Below, one piece after another: positions 25,867 to 34,128 of a stretch of DNA of 64,000 nt; position 1 is the first letter of the stretch, and each line of letters starts with the position of its first letter. The position numbers were made by a program, and so were the translations under genes. The DNA is from Planctomycetota bacterium (GTDB lineage: Bacteria > Planctomycetota > SZUA-567 > H5-PLA8), in assembly GCA_015075375.1 (NCBI GenBank), contig JABTUM010000003.1, forward strand, positions 124,001 to 188,000. The letters are read 5' to 3'. The notes under the pieces were generated by a model. The model worked only from the letters and a program-made list of their open reading frames with translations, made no database searches and was not told the DNA's origin.

Positions 25867-26532
25867 TCACGCCACCGGCTCCCGATCCAAATCCGAGTAC
25901 GGATAACACCCGGCGTCCTTCAGCCGCTGCAGCAGCGCCGCGCCGCCTTGCGCCCGCGCAAACTCCATCTCCGAGCGATGAACTTCGATCACGGCCAGCA
26001 ACCCAAAGGCCCGCGCCGGCACAGACTTCGGCGCACCGTACGCGTCGAAGATCAAACACTTCCCGCCCACGTGCTCCATCTCGGCCGGAAACTCGCACGT
26101 CTCGTTCGGATTCAAAGACGCCGTGGCGCTGTACCGGGCGATCATATTCAAAACGGAATTAATCGTGCCGTGCGCGCGGCCAAATGCGGTTGAAGCGTCC
26201 TTGGCCTGATCCAGATCCAACGCGTGGCGCGTGAACATCGCAAGTTCGTAGCACGAAAAGACGCGGTTCGACGAGCCCTGGCCGGGTAGCTCCGAGAGTT
26301 CCTTCGTCGCGATCGCCGTCCCGGGAACCCCGTGCGGATAGTAGTAAAGATCCAGTCCCCCGCCCACCGCGTACGGGATGATCGCGTGCATCACCATTCC
26401 GTGCTCGCGCCCTAGGATCTCTTCCATGAGCTTCGACTTCCGCTCGTACCAAGCCTCCGCCTGCTGAGCGAAGTCATCCGCCGCCGCGGGTTCCTTTTGG
26501 CCGCCGAAGAACTGCTTGATGCGATTGAACAT
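25867..26532 (-). CDS. Hypothetical protein, possibly SUFU-like
   Basis: This 221-residue protein starts at ATG 26532 with GGAGGTG upstream. Notable segments are YYYPHGVPGTAIATKEL, SSNRVFSCYELAMFTRH and a terminal DAGCYPYSDLDREPVA. The mix of strands with an ELAMFTRH helix recalls suppressor-of-fused (SUFU) domain proteins, which in bacteria often sit in polymorphic-toxin immunity loci, but the match is weak and from memory. No signal peptide or membrane segment. It belongs to the minus-strand series of repeat-separated genes. Confidence 0.6.
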   Translation of the reverse strand: MFNRIKQFFGGQKEPAAADDFAQQAEAWYERKSKLMEEILGREHGMVMHAIIPYAVGGGLDLYYYPHGVPGTAIATKELSELPGQGSSNRVFSCYELAMFTRHALDLDQAKDASTAFGRAHGTINSVLNMIARYSATASLNPNETCEFPAEMEHVGGKCLIFDAYGAPKSVPARAFGLLAVIEVHRSEMEFARAQGGAALLQRLKDAGCYPYSDLDREPVA

Positions 26533-26600
26533 GGCCGCGCATTCACCTCCTCGCACCATACTCGAAATAAGCTCGGCCGGTGGCGCCGGCCGTGATCCCT

Positions 26601-26670
26601 GCCGAACGTGAACGCTTCATCTCCTGAGGATTAAGCCACAGCACTGCAGCCGTTCACAGCCCGTGCCAAA
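26601..26670. repeat. Diverged direct repeat, copy Q
   Basis: Starts GCCGAACGTGAACGCTTC and contains GCCACAGCACTGCAGCCGTT, matching copy P at 24173-24241 with substitutions and small gaps. It is in the 271-base gap upstream of the gene ending at 26532. Confidence 0.5.
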
Positions 26671-26803
26671 TCGATCGCACGCGTTCCTCATAGGATCTCG
26701 GCGCACGGAACGAGCAGCCTTCGGCGGCTCCGCGGAGCCAAGTCCTATCGGGGCCACACGTTCAACGGTACTTTTCTAGTCCGCCTGCACCACCAGCCAA
26801 AAA

Positions 26804-27073
26804 TCAATCTGCAAAGTCCGTAAGTAATCGCGTCAGTTCCGCTTGTGCCAAGTCGCCACTTACGACTCCACTGTTTGTAGAACGGAATATCTCGACTTCA
26901 ACCTCGCCGTCCGCAAAAAACTCAATCTCCCAACGCTCGCCAGGGACATCGACGCGCACCATAATGGCTTCGCTCCGATTCCGCTCCAATCGGAAGTGAA
27001 TCTTGCGACTCGCTAGTTCGTCGAGAAAACCCTGAAGCCTCTGGAATGCATTGGTCTGTTCGGCGCTCGGCAT
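26804..27073 (-). CDS. Small hypothetical protein
   Basis: This 89-residue protein begins MPSAEQTNAFQRLQGFLDEL and contains the segment VPGERWEIEFFADGEVEVEIF. The helix-then-strands pattern and the ERWEIEFF word are shared with a widespread family of short uncharacterised proteins, as I recall. No signal peptide or membrane segment. It belongs to the accessory series and may be an immunity-type or orphan protein. Function unknown. Confidence 0.65.
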   Translation of the reverse strand: MPSAEQTNAFQRLQGFLDELASRKIHFRLERNRSEAIMVRVDVPGERWEIEFFADGEVEVEIFRSTNSGVVSGDLAQAELTRLLTDFAD

Positions 27074-27529
27074 TTGAAAACCTCTGAATCAGTTCATTCC
27101 GTCTTCAACGGTACGTCTGCGCCTGCTACCGCCAAGTTGTTATTCCTTTTACCGAGCCTGTCAACCGTCTCCCGAACCCCAATCGGCGCTGCGCCTCCAT
27201 CTAGGATCACGCTTCACGCATCGCGCCTAAGCCCCATCCCCGCCACCGCACGCCAAAGGACACGGAAGGCCGCGCTTTTTCGGCCCCCAAACCGCTTGCA
27301 CTCGTTCAGACCCTCGGGCATAGCGCCCCGTACGCTAAGCACCTGCGTGCAAAAATACGCTTTGAAGCAGCGATTTATAGCAGTTTTATAGCAGAAGCGA
27401 ATTTTTGCTCGACGTGCGCGAGGTGGTATAGACCGCGTTTTCGCGCTCATAAGTCCTTAAAGCTCGTTCGAAAAGGAGCCGCACAAGTGCGAAAACGAAT
27501 CGAAGAAAGTTACGGACCCAAACGGAAAA
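27074..27529. other. Intergenic region, no convincing gene
   Basis: I see no coding frame with support. It contains a direct repeat TTTATAGCAG twice around 27374-27394, and GTATAGACCGC at 27426-27436, which is one base different from the motif GTATAGACCAC found upstream of secreted carbohydrate-related genes. Confidence 0.5.
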
Positions 27530-27892
27530 TTACGCGCGCAAACTCCGCGTAATCGTCATCCGAGCGCTCTCCTGCCAGCGCAGAATCTCGTCCAGATTCC
27601 GAGCGTCCATCTCCACGCGCAGCGTCAACGACTCCGCATGATCCGGCTCGTCCGTCAGTTCCAGCCGCTCGAAACTCACCTGAGCCCGCAAGCGGCCCCG
27701 CCGCCCGGTCGGCGTCAGATGCGAGACATGCAGCACCGGGTGCTTCTCGCCCTGCTCCCGCAGCATCGCGGCCAGCGAACCTTGCAGCACCACTTCCAGT
27801 TCGAACGGCGCCCCCGCCGGCGTGAGCTGCACGCTCAGCACCCGTTGATCCCACTCGGCGCCCGACGGTCTGGGAAGTTCGAAGGACAGCAT
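27530..27892 (-). CDS. Hypothetical protein
   Basis: This 120-residue protein starts MLSFELPRPSGAEWDQRVLS and is not recognised. It has alternating strand-like segments (FELEVVLQGSLAAML, RAQVSFERLELTDE, SLTLRVEMDAR) suggestive of a small beta-rich domain. ATG 27892 is chosen because the frame further upstream is Arg-rich and unlike a real N-terminus. It is divergent from mraZ with nearly 480 bases between. Confidence 0.5.
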   Translation of the reverse strand: MLSFELPRPSGAEWDQRVLSVQLTPAGAPFELEVVLQGSLAAMLREQGEKHPVLHVSHLTPTGRRGRLRAQVSFERLELTDEPDHAESLTLRVEMDARNLDEILRWQESARMTITRSLRA

Positions 27893-28370
27893 GCGCGCAA
27901 CCCCCACGGTGTTCGACTCGATGCCACGCCCACGGCTCGTCTGCCACATACGCACAGCGTATGCTCCGGCAGACTCAAGGCAAGCCTCTACTCCGCGCTT
28001 TCCGGCGAATAAAAACGCACGAGCGCGCCGCCGCGGCGACCGTTTGCTTGGCCGGCACGGCCGCCGGCAGCGCGCCACGCCAAGCCATTCAATAGACTCT
28101 TTGTTTGTGAAGCCCGGAGCATCCCGGCGCAGAATTTTCTAAAGAGCACCAGTGCAAACGGTCGATGGTGTAGGGCTCCCCTTCAACTATCGAAGATTTC
28201 GCGAGCCGGCGACCTACCACAGCTTGTAGCAGTAGGTAAATGTAAGCACCACATCTGCGCCCCACTCCGAAATCCTTATATTCCAACGAGATACCCCCCT
28301 TGACGCGCTCCGTAGGGCCGAGTATCTTTCCGGCGTCCCAAGTAGTGAGATTTAGCACGAAATAGAACGG
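27893..28370. other. Intergenic region upstream of mraZ
   Basis: No supported gene. The second half (28070-28300) is more AT-rich than the surroundings. The mraZ promoter lies at 28300-28328. Confidence 0.6.
28300..28328 (+). promoter_or_regulatory. Predicted promoter of the mraZ/dcw operon
   Basis: TTGACG at 28300-28305, a 17-base spacer, and TATCTT at 28323-28328. The mraZ start is 43 bases downstream. Confidence 0.65.
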
Positions 28371-28892
28371 ATGCGAGCGACCGTGACCACTCTAGGGCCG
28401 ACTACCCCGAACGAACGACCCGCCGCCCCGCGGCGCGCCACGTTCTTCGGCACGGCCTTCCATAAGGTCTCCGGACGCAACCAGGTCGCGATCCCGCGGA
28501 ACTTGATGAAGACGCTTGAAGAGAGCAACGAAGGCCAGCTCCTGCTGATGCGCTGGAACGACGAAGGCTTCCTGCGCCTCTACACGCAGACGCAGTTGGA
28601 CACGATCATCGACAGCATCCGGCAGCGCCAGGATCTGGACGAGGCGACGAAGGCCGAACTGGTCGCCCACCTCTCCGGCAGCGCCGAGCCGATCGAGCCG
28701 GACAAGCAGGGCCGCTTCGTACTGCCCGCTGCATGGGTCGACCAACTGGGCATGCGCGAAGAGGTGGCTTTCTGCGGCGCATTCAACCGCATCGAACTTT
28801 GGCCGGCCGAAGCGCGGCGCGACTACGATCAGAAAAAGAGCGCGCGCATGGCTGAAACGGCCTCGAAAATTACAGGGCTTTTGAATCTCTAA
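28371..28892 (+). CDS. mraZ: Transcriptional regulator MraZ
   Basis: This 173-residue protein has the two AbrB-like swapped-hairpin repeats of MraZ: residues ~25-80 (GTAFHKVSGRNQVAIPRNL) and ~100-150 (IEPDKQGRFVLPAAWVDQLG). MraZ is the first gene of the dcw cluster and usually represses its own operon by binding repeats near the promoter. It is longer than typical (about 145-150 residues) because of an N-terminal extension of about 20 residues. ATG 28371 has no good Shine-Dalgarno; GTG 28383 is an alternative. Confidence 0.93.
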   Translation: MRATVTTLGPTTPNERPAAPRRATFFGTAFHKVSGRNQVAIPRNLMKTLEESNEGQLLLMRWNDEGFLRLYTQTQLDTIIDSIRQRQDLDEATKAELVAHLSGSAEPIEPDKQGRFVLPAAWVDQLGMREEVAFCGAFNRIELWPAEARRDYDQKKSARMAETASKITGLLNL

Positions 28893-28941
28893 TAGAGCGC
28901 GGGGGGCGGCCCCCCGTCACCACCGCGCGGAGGAGGGGAAC

Positions 28942-29196
28942 ATGGGCAAGTCGAGCATCGATCGGGTCAGCGAACACCTGCGGAGCAAAGGAGCTAACGC
29001 TCCGGCGCCACAGGAGTTACACGACGACGTGGAAGCCTTGGTGCGGCGCTGCGACGAAGTCCGCAGCCTCAGCCAAGCCTTTGGCGGCGTTGAACTTTCA
29101 CCGTTCATGCAGAGCCTGCTGCGCGTTTCGGGCCTCGATGCGCGCGCCAGCGTCCGCGCGCTGCCGGCTCGCCAAGCCGCCGCCGCAGGCCTGTAA
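28942..29196 (+). CDS. Small hypothetical protein inside the dcw cluster
   Basis: This 84-residue protein (MGKSSIDRVSEHLRSKGANA...) has a strong ribosome-binding site, GGAGGAGGGG, just upstream. It is mostly helical with no membrane segment or known motif. It lies between mraZ and rsmH, where most genomes have no gene, so it is probably translated and could be a regulator or division-associated protein. Function unknown. Confidence 0.6.
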   Translation: MGKSSIDRVSEHLRSKGANAPAPQELHDDVEALVRRCDEVRSLSQAFGGVELSPFMQSLLRVSGLDARASVRALPARQAAAAGL

Positions 29197-29217
29197 GTCC
29201 GGTCCAAATAGGGACAT

Positions 29218-29256
29218 AGGAAGGAGCCGCGCGGGCTTCCGCGCGGCGATTCGCTC
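29218..29256 (+). promoter_or_regulatory. Split ribosome-binding site with hairpin before rsmH
   Basis: AGGAAGGAG at 29218-29226 is a strong Shine-Dalgarno but 30 bases from the ATG at 29257. A perfect hairpin, GCCGCGCGG-GCTT-CCGCGCGGC (29226-29247), lies between them, leaving nine bases to the ATG. Folding would bring the site to normal distance, and could also modulate translation. Confidence 0.5.
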
Positions 29257-30255
29257 ATGGGCGCACCCCCCGACGCCCCGCAACCGCCCGATTCCGAACC
29301 CTCCCCTACGCCTGCAGCCGAACCGTCTCCAGACCATCCGCACGTCTCCGTATTGCCGCTCGAAACCCTTGAGGCGCTTAAACTTCGGCCGGGTGATCTG
29401 GCCGTGGACGCCACCCTCGGCGCCGGCGGCCACGCCGCCGCCATGCTCGACGCCCTAGCGCCCGGCGGCACGCTCCTGGGCCTCGACGTGGATCCGGAGG
29501 CCCTCGAACTGGCCCGCCCGCGCCTGGAATCCCTTGCCGCAGCTAAAGATGTGAAACTCCTGCTGGTCCAATCCAACTTCCGCGAACTGGGCAGCGTCCT
29601 CGACGCCCACTTGGCCGGACGCGCACCCCGTGGCATCCTGGCCGATCTGGGCGTCTCTTCGATGCAGCTCGACCGCCCCGGCCGGGGCTTCAGTTTCCGC
29701 TTCGATGCGCCGCTGGATCTCCGTATGGATCCTAGACTTCCACACACGGCGGCGGACCTGCTGCGCGCGCTTTCCGAAACCGAGATCGCGGACGTGCTCT
29801 TCCATTTGGGCGAAGAACGCCGCTCCCGAGCCATTGCGCGCTGGATCGTCGAAGCCCGCCGCCGCGGCCATCCGGTGCAAACAACGGGGCAGCTCGAGGA
29901 GCTGGTCCGGCGCGCACTTAAGGTCCGCGGGCATCAACGTATCCACCCTGCCACACGGACTTTCCAAGCGTTGCGCATGGCCGTAAACGGCGAGCTGGAC
30001 GCGCTGGAAGCCTTCCTCGCCGCCGCGCCCGAGCGCCTCGCGCCCGGCGGGACGCTGGGCGTGATCAGTTTTCATTCCGGCGAAGACCGGAAGGTCAAAC
30101 AAGCCTTCAAGTTGCAGGCCCAAACCGGACGATTCCAGAAGGTGCATAAGTCGGTGCTGCGCCCCTCGGAGCAAGAGGAACGCGCCAACCCGCGCAGTCG
30201 AAGCGCTAAGTTTAGGGCGCTGCGCAGGTTAGAGGATGACGCACCGGCGCTCTAG
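29257..30255 (+). CDS. rsmH: 16S rRNA (cytosine-1402-N4)-methyltransferase RsmH
   Basis: This 332-residue protein has the RsmH/MraW core: HVSVLPLETLEAL, the SAM-binding DATLGAGGHAAAML, LDVDPEALELA, the GILADLGVSSMQLD motif and NPRSRSAKFRALRR near the C-terminus. It methylates N4 of C1402 in 16S rRNA. The N-terminal ~30 residues are Pro/Ser-rich and not conserved. It is in the standard place after mraZ, but with a small gene in between. Confidence 0.95.
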   Translation: MGAPPDAPQPPDSEPSPTPAAEPSPDHPHVSVLPLETLEALKLRPGDLAVDATLGAGGHAAAMLDALAPGGTLLGLDVDPEALELARPRLESLAAAKDVKLLLVQSNFRELGSVLDAHLAGRAPRGILADLGVSSMQLDRPGRGFSFRFDAPLDLRMDPRLPHTAADLLRALSETEIADVLFHLGEERRSRAIARWIVEARRRGHPVQTTGQLEELVRRALKVRGHQRIHPATRTFQALRMAVNGELDALEAFLAAAPERLAPGGTLGVISFHSGEDRKVKQAFKLQAQTGRFQKVHKSVLRPSEQEERANPRSRSAKFRALRRLEDDAPAL

Positions 30256-30267
30256 GAATCGAACGCC

Positions 30268-30552
30268 ATGTTCAGCGGACGGCATCTGCTCTTCCTGGGC
30301 GCCCTCGCCGCGGCCGGCTTGGTCTCGGTCCGCGACAGCCAAGAACAAATCGAGCGCGGCTATGTACTTGCAGAATACGAAGCTCAATTGCGCGAAGTGC
30401 GCAAGGAAATCGCGGCCGAACGCGCCCGCTTGCTCGCGCTGCAAACGCCGCAGCGTGTGATCGACCGAGCGGCCGAACTGCGCCTCCCGGTCCGCCCCGT
30501 TTCGGAACTGGAACTCTATACGCCGCGCGAAGTTCGCGCGACGCAGCCGTAA
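30268..30552 (+). CDS. ftsL: FtsL-like cell division protein
   Basis: This 94-residue protein has a short N-terminal membrane segment (LLFLGALAAAGLVSV) followed by a coiled coil (ERGYVLAEYEAQLREVRKEIAAERARLLALQ), the FtsL/FtsB layout. Sequence similarity is weak, but position between rsmH and ftsI is the usual ftsL place. It would form the FtsQLB complex that activates septal peptidoglycan synthesis. Confidence 0.7.
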   Translation: MFSGRHLLFLGALAAAGLVSVRDSQEQIERGYVLAEYEAQLREVRKEIAAERARLLALQTPQRVIDRAAELRLPVRPVSELELYTPREVRATQP

Positions 30553-30588
30553 CGCAGACTCCGGAGACCGCGGCATCCTCGAGAGCGT

Positions 30589-32460
30589 ATGAACGATCCG
30601 AACCCCACCCCCACCCCGCAGCCCGTTCGCGGCGATACCACGATCGCGCATCGCTTGGCCTGTCCGGCCGCGCATTCGGCGGCTTGGGGACCGCAAGGCG
30701 GCGTCGATCGCGCCGTCCGCACCCGCTTGGCGTTGACGGTAGTCCCTGTCCTGCTTGTATTTATCGCACTTTCCTGGCGCCTGGGGACGATCCACATCGT
30801 CGAGCACGAGTCCTGGGCTCGACTGGCCGAACGCCAGCGCACGGCCAGCGAACGCCTCCCCGCCCCGCGCGGACCCATTCGCGGCGCCAACGGCGAAATG
30901 CTGGTCCAAAGCCGCGCCCGGAAGATCGTCTTCGCCGACCTGCACGTGTTAAAGGCCGAGCAGAAGGACGAAACCGCCCGCAAACTCGCCGAACTCCTTG
31001 ACGTAGACCAACTTCTGCTGCGCCGGCGCATGGACCTCGCCGACCGGCGCGTCGTGTACCTGGCGCGCAACGTGGAGCCCGAACAAGCCGAGAAAGTCGC
31101 CGAGCTGAAGATTCGCGGCGTCGGCTTCGAAGACACGTTCCGGCGCGAGTATCCCTTGGGGCCGCTGGGCTCGCACGTGCTGGGCTGGGCGGGCACCGAC
31201 GGCGGGAAAGAAGGCATCGAACTGGCGCTGGAGGGCCTGCTGCGCGGCATCCCCGGCTACCGGACCTACGAACGCGACGCCTCGCGGCGCGCGCTTTCGC
31301 GCGGCGGCGACGTCTCGTACGTGCCGGAAATTCATGCCCCGCAGCCGGGGCTGGACGTGCAGCTCACGATTCACCCCGGCTTGCAGCATGTCGCCGAAGA
31401 CGAGTTGGACGCCATCATGGAGGCATACCAGCCGAAGGGCGCGGTCGCCTTGGTGCTGGACGTGCGTACCGGAGCGATCCTGGCGCTGGCCAATCGTCCG
31501 GCGTACGACCCCAACGCGCCGGCCTCCGCCGATCCCGCACACCGCCGCAACCGCGCGCTGACCGATGTCTTCGAGCCGGGCAGCACCTACAAGACGTTTA
31601 TCGTGGCGGAAGCGCTGGAGAAAAAGCTGTTTCGCCGCAACGAACGGATTAACTGCGAGAACGGCGCTTGGCGCGTCAGCTACCGCACGCTGCACGACTC
31701 GCACGCCTACGGCATCCTCACGCTGGACGAGGTGATCGTCCATTCGAGCAATATCGGCGCGGCCAAGGTCGGCCTGCGGCTGGGCATCGACGGCGTCTAC
31801 GATGCGGTCCACACCTTCGGCTTCGGCGCGCGAACGCGGATCGATCTGCCCGGCGAAGTCTCCGGCATCGTGCGCCCCAAGCACAAATGGACCAAAGACA
31901 GCCTGCTCTCCGTGCCCATGGGCCAGGAGATCGCGGTGACGCCGCTGCAACTCGCCACGGCCTATGCGGCGATGGTGAACGGCGGCGCCCTGTTGCGCCC
32001 GCAGGTGATCCAACGCATCGCCAACGCGAAGGGCGAGGAGCTCTACACGCTGCGCCCCGAGGCGGTCCGGCAGGTGATCTCGGCCGAAACGAGCATCGCG
32101 ATGCGCGAAATGCTCGAACGGGTGGTGCTGGAAGGCACCGGCCGCCGCGCGTGGTGCCCCGAGTATTCCGTCGGCGGCAAGACGGGCACGGCGCAAAAAG
32201 TGATCGGCGGAACGTACAGCCACGAGAAATACGTCGGCAGCTTCTGCGGCTTCGCGCCGGTCGAGCAGCCGCGGCTGGTCTGCCTCGTCACGGTGGACGA
32301 GCCGGACAAGCGCCTGGGGTATTACGGCGGCACGGTCGCGGCGCCGGCCGCCAAAGAGATTCTGCGCAGGGGCCTCAAAGCCCTGAACGTCCCGCCGCGC
32401 AGCGGGGAAGCACAGGAACTGGCAGAGCGCGAATTCCGCGCGCGCCGCAACGGAGGATAA
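30589..32460 (+). CDS. ftsI: Peptidoglycan transpeptidase FtsI (PBP3-type)
   Basis: This 623-residue class B penicillin-binding protein has a cytoplasmic N-terminus of ~45 residues, one membrane anchor (~46-64), a dimerisation domain (~75-245) and a transpeptidase domain. Active-site motifs are complete: STYK at 332-335, SSN at 386-388 and KTG at 531-533. It cross-links septal peptidoglycan. Its position between ftsL and murE supports FtsI rather than SpoVD. Confidence 0.93.
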   Translation: MNDPNPTPTPQPVRGDTTIAHRLACPAAHSAAWGPQGGVDRAVRTRLALTVVPVLLVFIALSWRLGTIHIVEHESWARLAERQRTASERLPAPRGPIRGANGEMLVQSRARKIVFADLHVLKAEQKDETARKLAELLDVDQLLLRRRMDLADRRVVYLARNVEPEQAEKVAELKIRGVGFEDTFRREYPLGPLGSHVLGWAGTDGGKEGIELALEGLLRGIPGYRTYERDASRRALSRGGDVSYVPEIHAPQPGLDVQLTIHPGLQHVAEDELDAIMEAYQPKGAVALVLDVRTGAILALANRPAYDPNAPASADPAHRRNRALTDVFEPGSTYKTFIVAEALEKKLFRRNERINCENGAWRVSYRTLHDSHAYGILTLDEVIVHSSNIGAAKVGLRLGIDGVYDAVHTFGFGARTRIDLPGEVSGIVRPKHKWTKDSLLSVPMGQEIAVTPLQLATAYAAMVNGGALLRPQVIQRIANAKGEELYTLRPEAVRQVISAETSIAMREMLERVVLEGTGRRAWCPEYSVGGKTGTAQKVIGGTYSHEKYVGSFCGFAPVEQPRLVCLVTVDEPDKRLGYYGGTVAAPAAKEILRRGLKALNVPPRSGEAQELAEREFRARRNGG

Positions 32461-32462
32461 CC

Positions 32463-33992
32463 ATGCGTCTGGCCACCTTGCTGAAGAACCTCGAACCCGC
32501 GCCGCGCCAGGTTCAGCGCTTCGATCCGGGCGTGGACGTCACGGGACTCTCGATCGACAGCCGCCGCGTGCAACGCGGGCACGTCTTCGTCGCGCTGCCC
32601 GGGCAGAAGGCCGACGGCGCAAAGTTCGCGCAGGATGCCTGGGAACGCGGCGCGGCGGTGGTCGTGACCGAGCGCGAAGAACCGCTCACCGGCCTCCCGC
32701 AAGTGATCGTGCCCCACGCGCGCACGGCACTGGCGCAGCTCGCCCGCGCCCTGCACGGCATGCCCGACAAGAAGCTGCGGCTCGGCGCGATCACCGGCAC
32801 CAACGGCAAATCGACGACCGCTTACCTGGTCCGCCACATCCTCAATGAGACCCGCACGCCCTGCGGCATGCTGGGTACGATCGAGTACGACGTCGGCGAA
32901 CCCGGCGCGAAGCTGGAAGCGCCGCTGACCACGCCCGAAGCGCCGGACATCTGTGCCTATCTGCGTGCGATGGTCCGCAACGGCTGCAAGGCCGCGATCA
33001 TGGAGACCTCCAGCCACGGCCTGGTCCAGCGCCGCGTCGAAGGGCTTCAATTTTCCTGCGGCATCTTCACGAACCTGACCCAGGACCACCTCGACTTCCA
33101 TCGCACGATGGAACAGTACCGCGACGCGAAGCTGCTGTTGTTCCAGATGCTCAACGCCGATGCGTACGCGATCCTGAACTACGACGACGAAGCCGGGCGC
33201 TATTACGCGGCGCGCACGCGCGCGAGCACCATCGGCTATTCGCTCGAGAACCGCCGCGAAGCCGAACTGCGCGCGGAGATCACGCAGACCGACATTCACG
33301 GCACGACGTTCCGGATTCACTCGCCCTGGGGCAAGCGCGAGGTTCGCTGGGGCCTGGTGGGCGCGCACAACATTCAGAACGCGCTGGCCGGACTGGGCGG
33401 CGCGCTGGCTCTGGGCAGCAGCCACGACCGCACCTTCAACTTCGACCGCGCGCTCTCGGCGCTGGAAAAGTTCAGCGGAGTCCCCGGGCGGCTGGAAGCC
33501 GTCGGCGACGGATTGGCGCCCTTCCGCGTCTTTGTCGATTACGCGCATACCGACGACGCGCTGCGCCGCGTCATGGCCGCCCTGCGCTCGCTGAAGCCCA
33601 GCCGGATGATCGTCGTCTTTGGAGCCGGAGGCGACCGCGACCGGACCAAACGCCCCAAGATGGGCCGCGCCGTCGACGAGATGGCCGACTTGGGCGTCGT
33701 CACCAGCGACAATCCGCGCACCGAAAACCCGCACGCGATCCTGCGCGACATCTGCGAAGGCTTGCGCACGCAGGGGAAGTTCACCATCGAAGCCGACCGC
33801 GCGCGGGCCATCGATCTGGCGATCCGCGAAGCTCGTCCCGGCGACGTGCTCCTGATCGCCGGCAAGGGCCACGAGAATTACCAGATCGTCGGCGCGGAAA
33901 AGCTGCCCTTCGACGACCGCCAGCAGGCGCGCTACGCCCTCGAACGGCGCTTCGGTACGGCTCCGCGCTCGGCCGCAGCGGCCGGCAGTTGA
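32463..33992 (+). CDS. murE: UDP-MurNAc-tripeptide synthetase MurE
   Basis: This 509-residue Mur ligase adds the third residue of the peptidoglycan stem. It has GTNGKST at 112-118 (ATP loop), the carbamylated lysine expected at K223, and DNPR at 416-419. The DNPR motif is known to go with meso-diaminopimelate specificity. It starts two bases after ftsI and is the last gene of the cluster here; murF, mraY, murD and ftsW do not follow. Confidence 0.94.
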   Translation: MRLATLLKNLEPAPRQVQRFDPGVDVTGLSIDSRRVQRGHVFVALPGQKADGAKFAQDAWERGAAVVVTEREEPLTGLPQVIVPHARTALAQLARALHGMPDKKLRLGAITGTNGKSTTAYLVRHILNETRTPCGMLGTIEYDVGEPGAKLEAPLTTPEAPDICAYLRAMVRNGCKAAIMETSSHGLVQRRVEGLQFSCGIFTNLTQDHLDFHRTMEQYRDAKLLLFQMLNADAYAILNYDDEAGRYYAARTRASTIGYSLENRREAELRAEITQTDIHGTTFRIHSPWGKREVRWGLVGAHNIQNALAGLGGALALGSSHDRTFNFDRALSALEKFSGVPGRLEAVGDGLAPFRVFVDYAHTDDALRRVMAALRSLKPSRMIVVFGAGGDRDRTKRPKMGRAVDEMADLGVVTSDNPRTENPHAILRDICEGLRTQGKFTIEADRARAIDLAIREARPGDVLLIAGKGHENYQIVGAEKLPFDDRQQARYALERRFGTAPRSAAAAGS

Positions 33993-34018
33993 GTCCCTTT
34001 CACCCAAGCCCTCGAAGT

Positions 34019-34053
34019 GCACCGCGCCACGGATTCTTGCCGTGGCGCGGTGC
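34019..34053 (+). terminator. Strong terminator after murE
   Basis: A perfect 14-bp stem, GCACCGCGCCACGG (34019-34032) with its complement at 34040-34053, and a 7-base loop, followed by TTTC. It ends the dcw operon. Confidence 0.85.
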
Positions 34054-34128
34054 TTTCACGGTCCCCCTTGCGCAATCTGGCGTGGCCCCCATACTGCCTG
34101 ACTTGATTCAGAATTCGAAGGCGCTCCC

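Noticed and set aside
24251..26670. Integron cassette array
   Set aside because: I found no integrase gene and no attC-like paired GTTRRRY/RYYYAAC sites; the repeats are long and direct instead. Kept only as cassette-like.
27214..27450. 78-codon open frame on the minus strand
   Set aside because: Arg/Lys-rich with no recognisable feature or ribosome-binding site; treated as intergenic.
28089..28358. 89-codon open frame on the minus strand upstream of mraZ
   Set aside because: Covers the mraZ promoter, has no family resemblance and no good ribosome-binding site.
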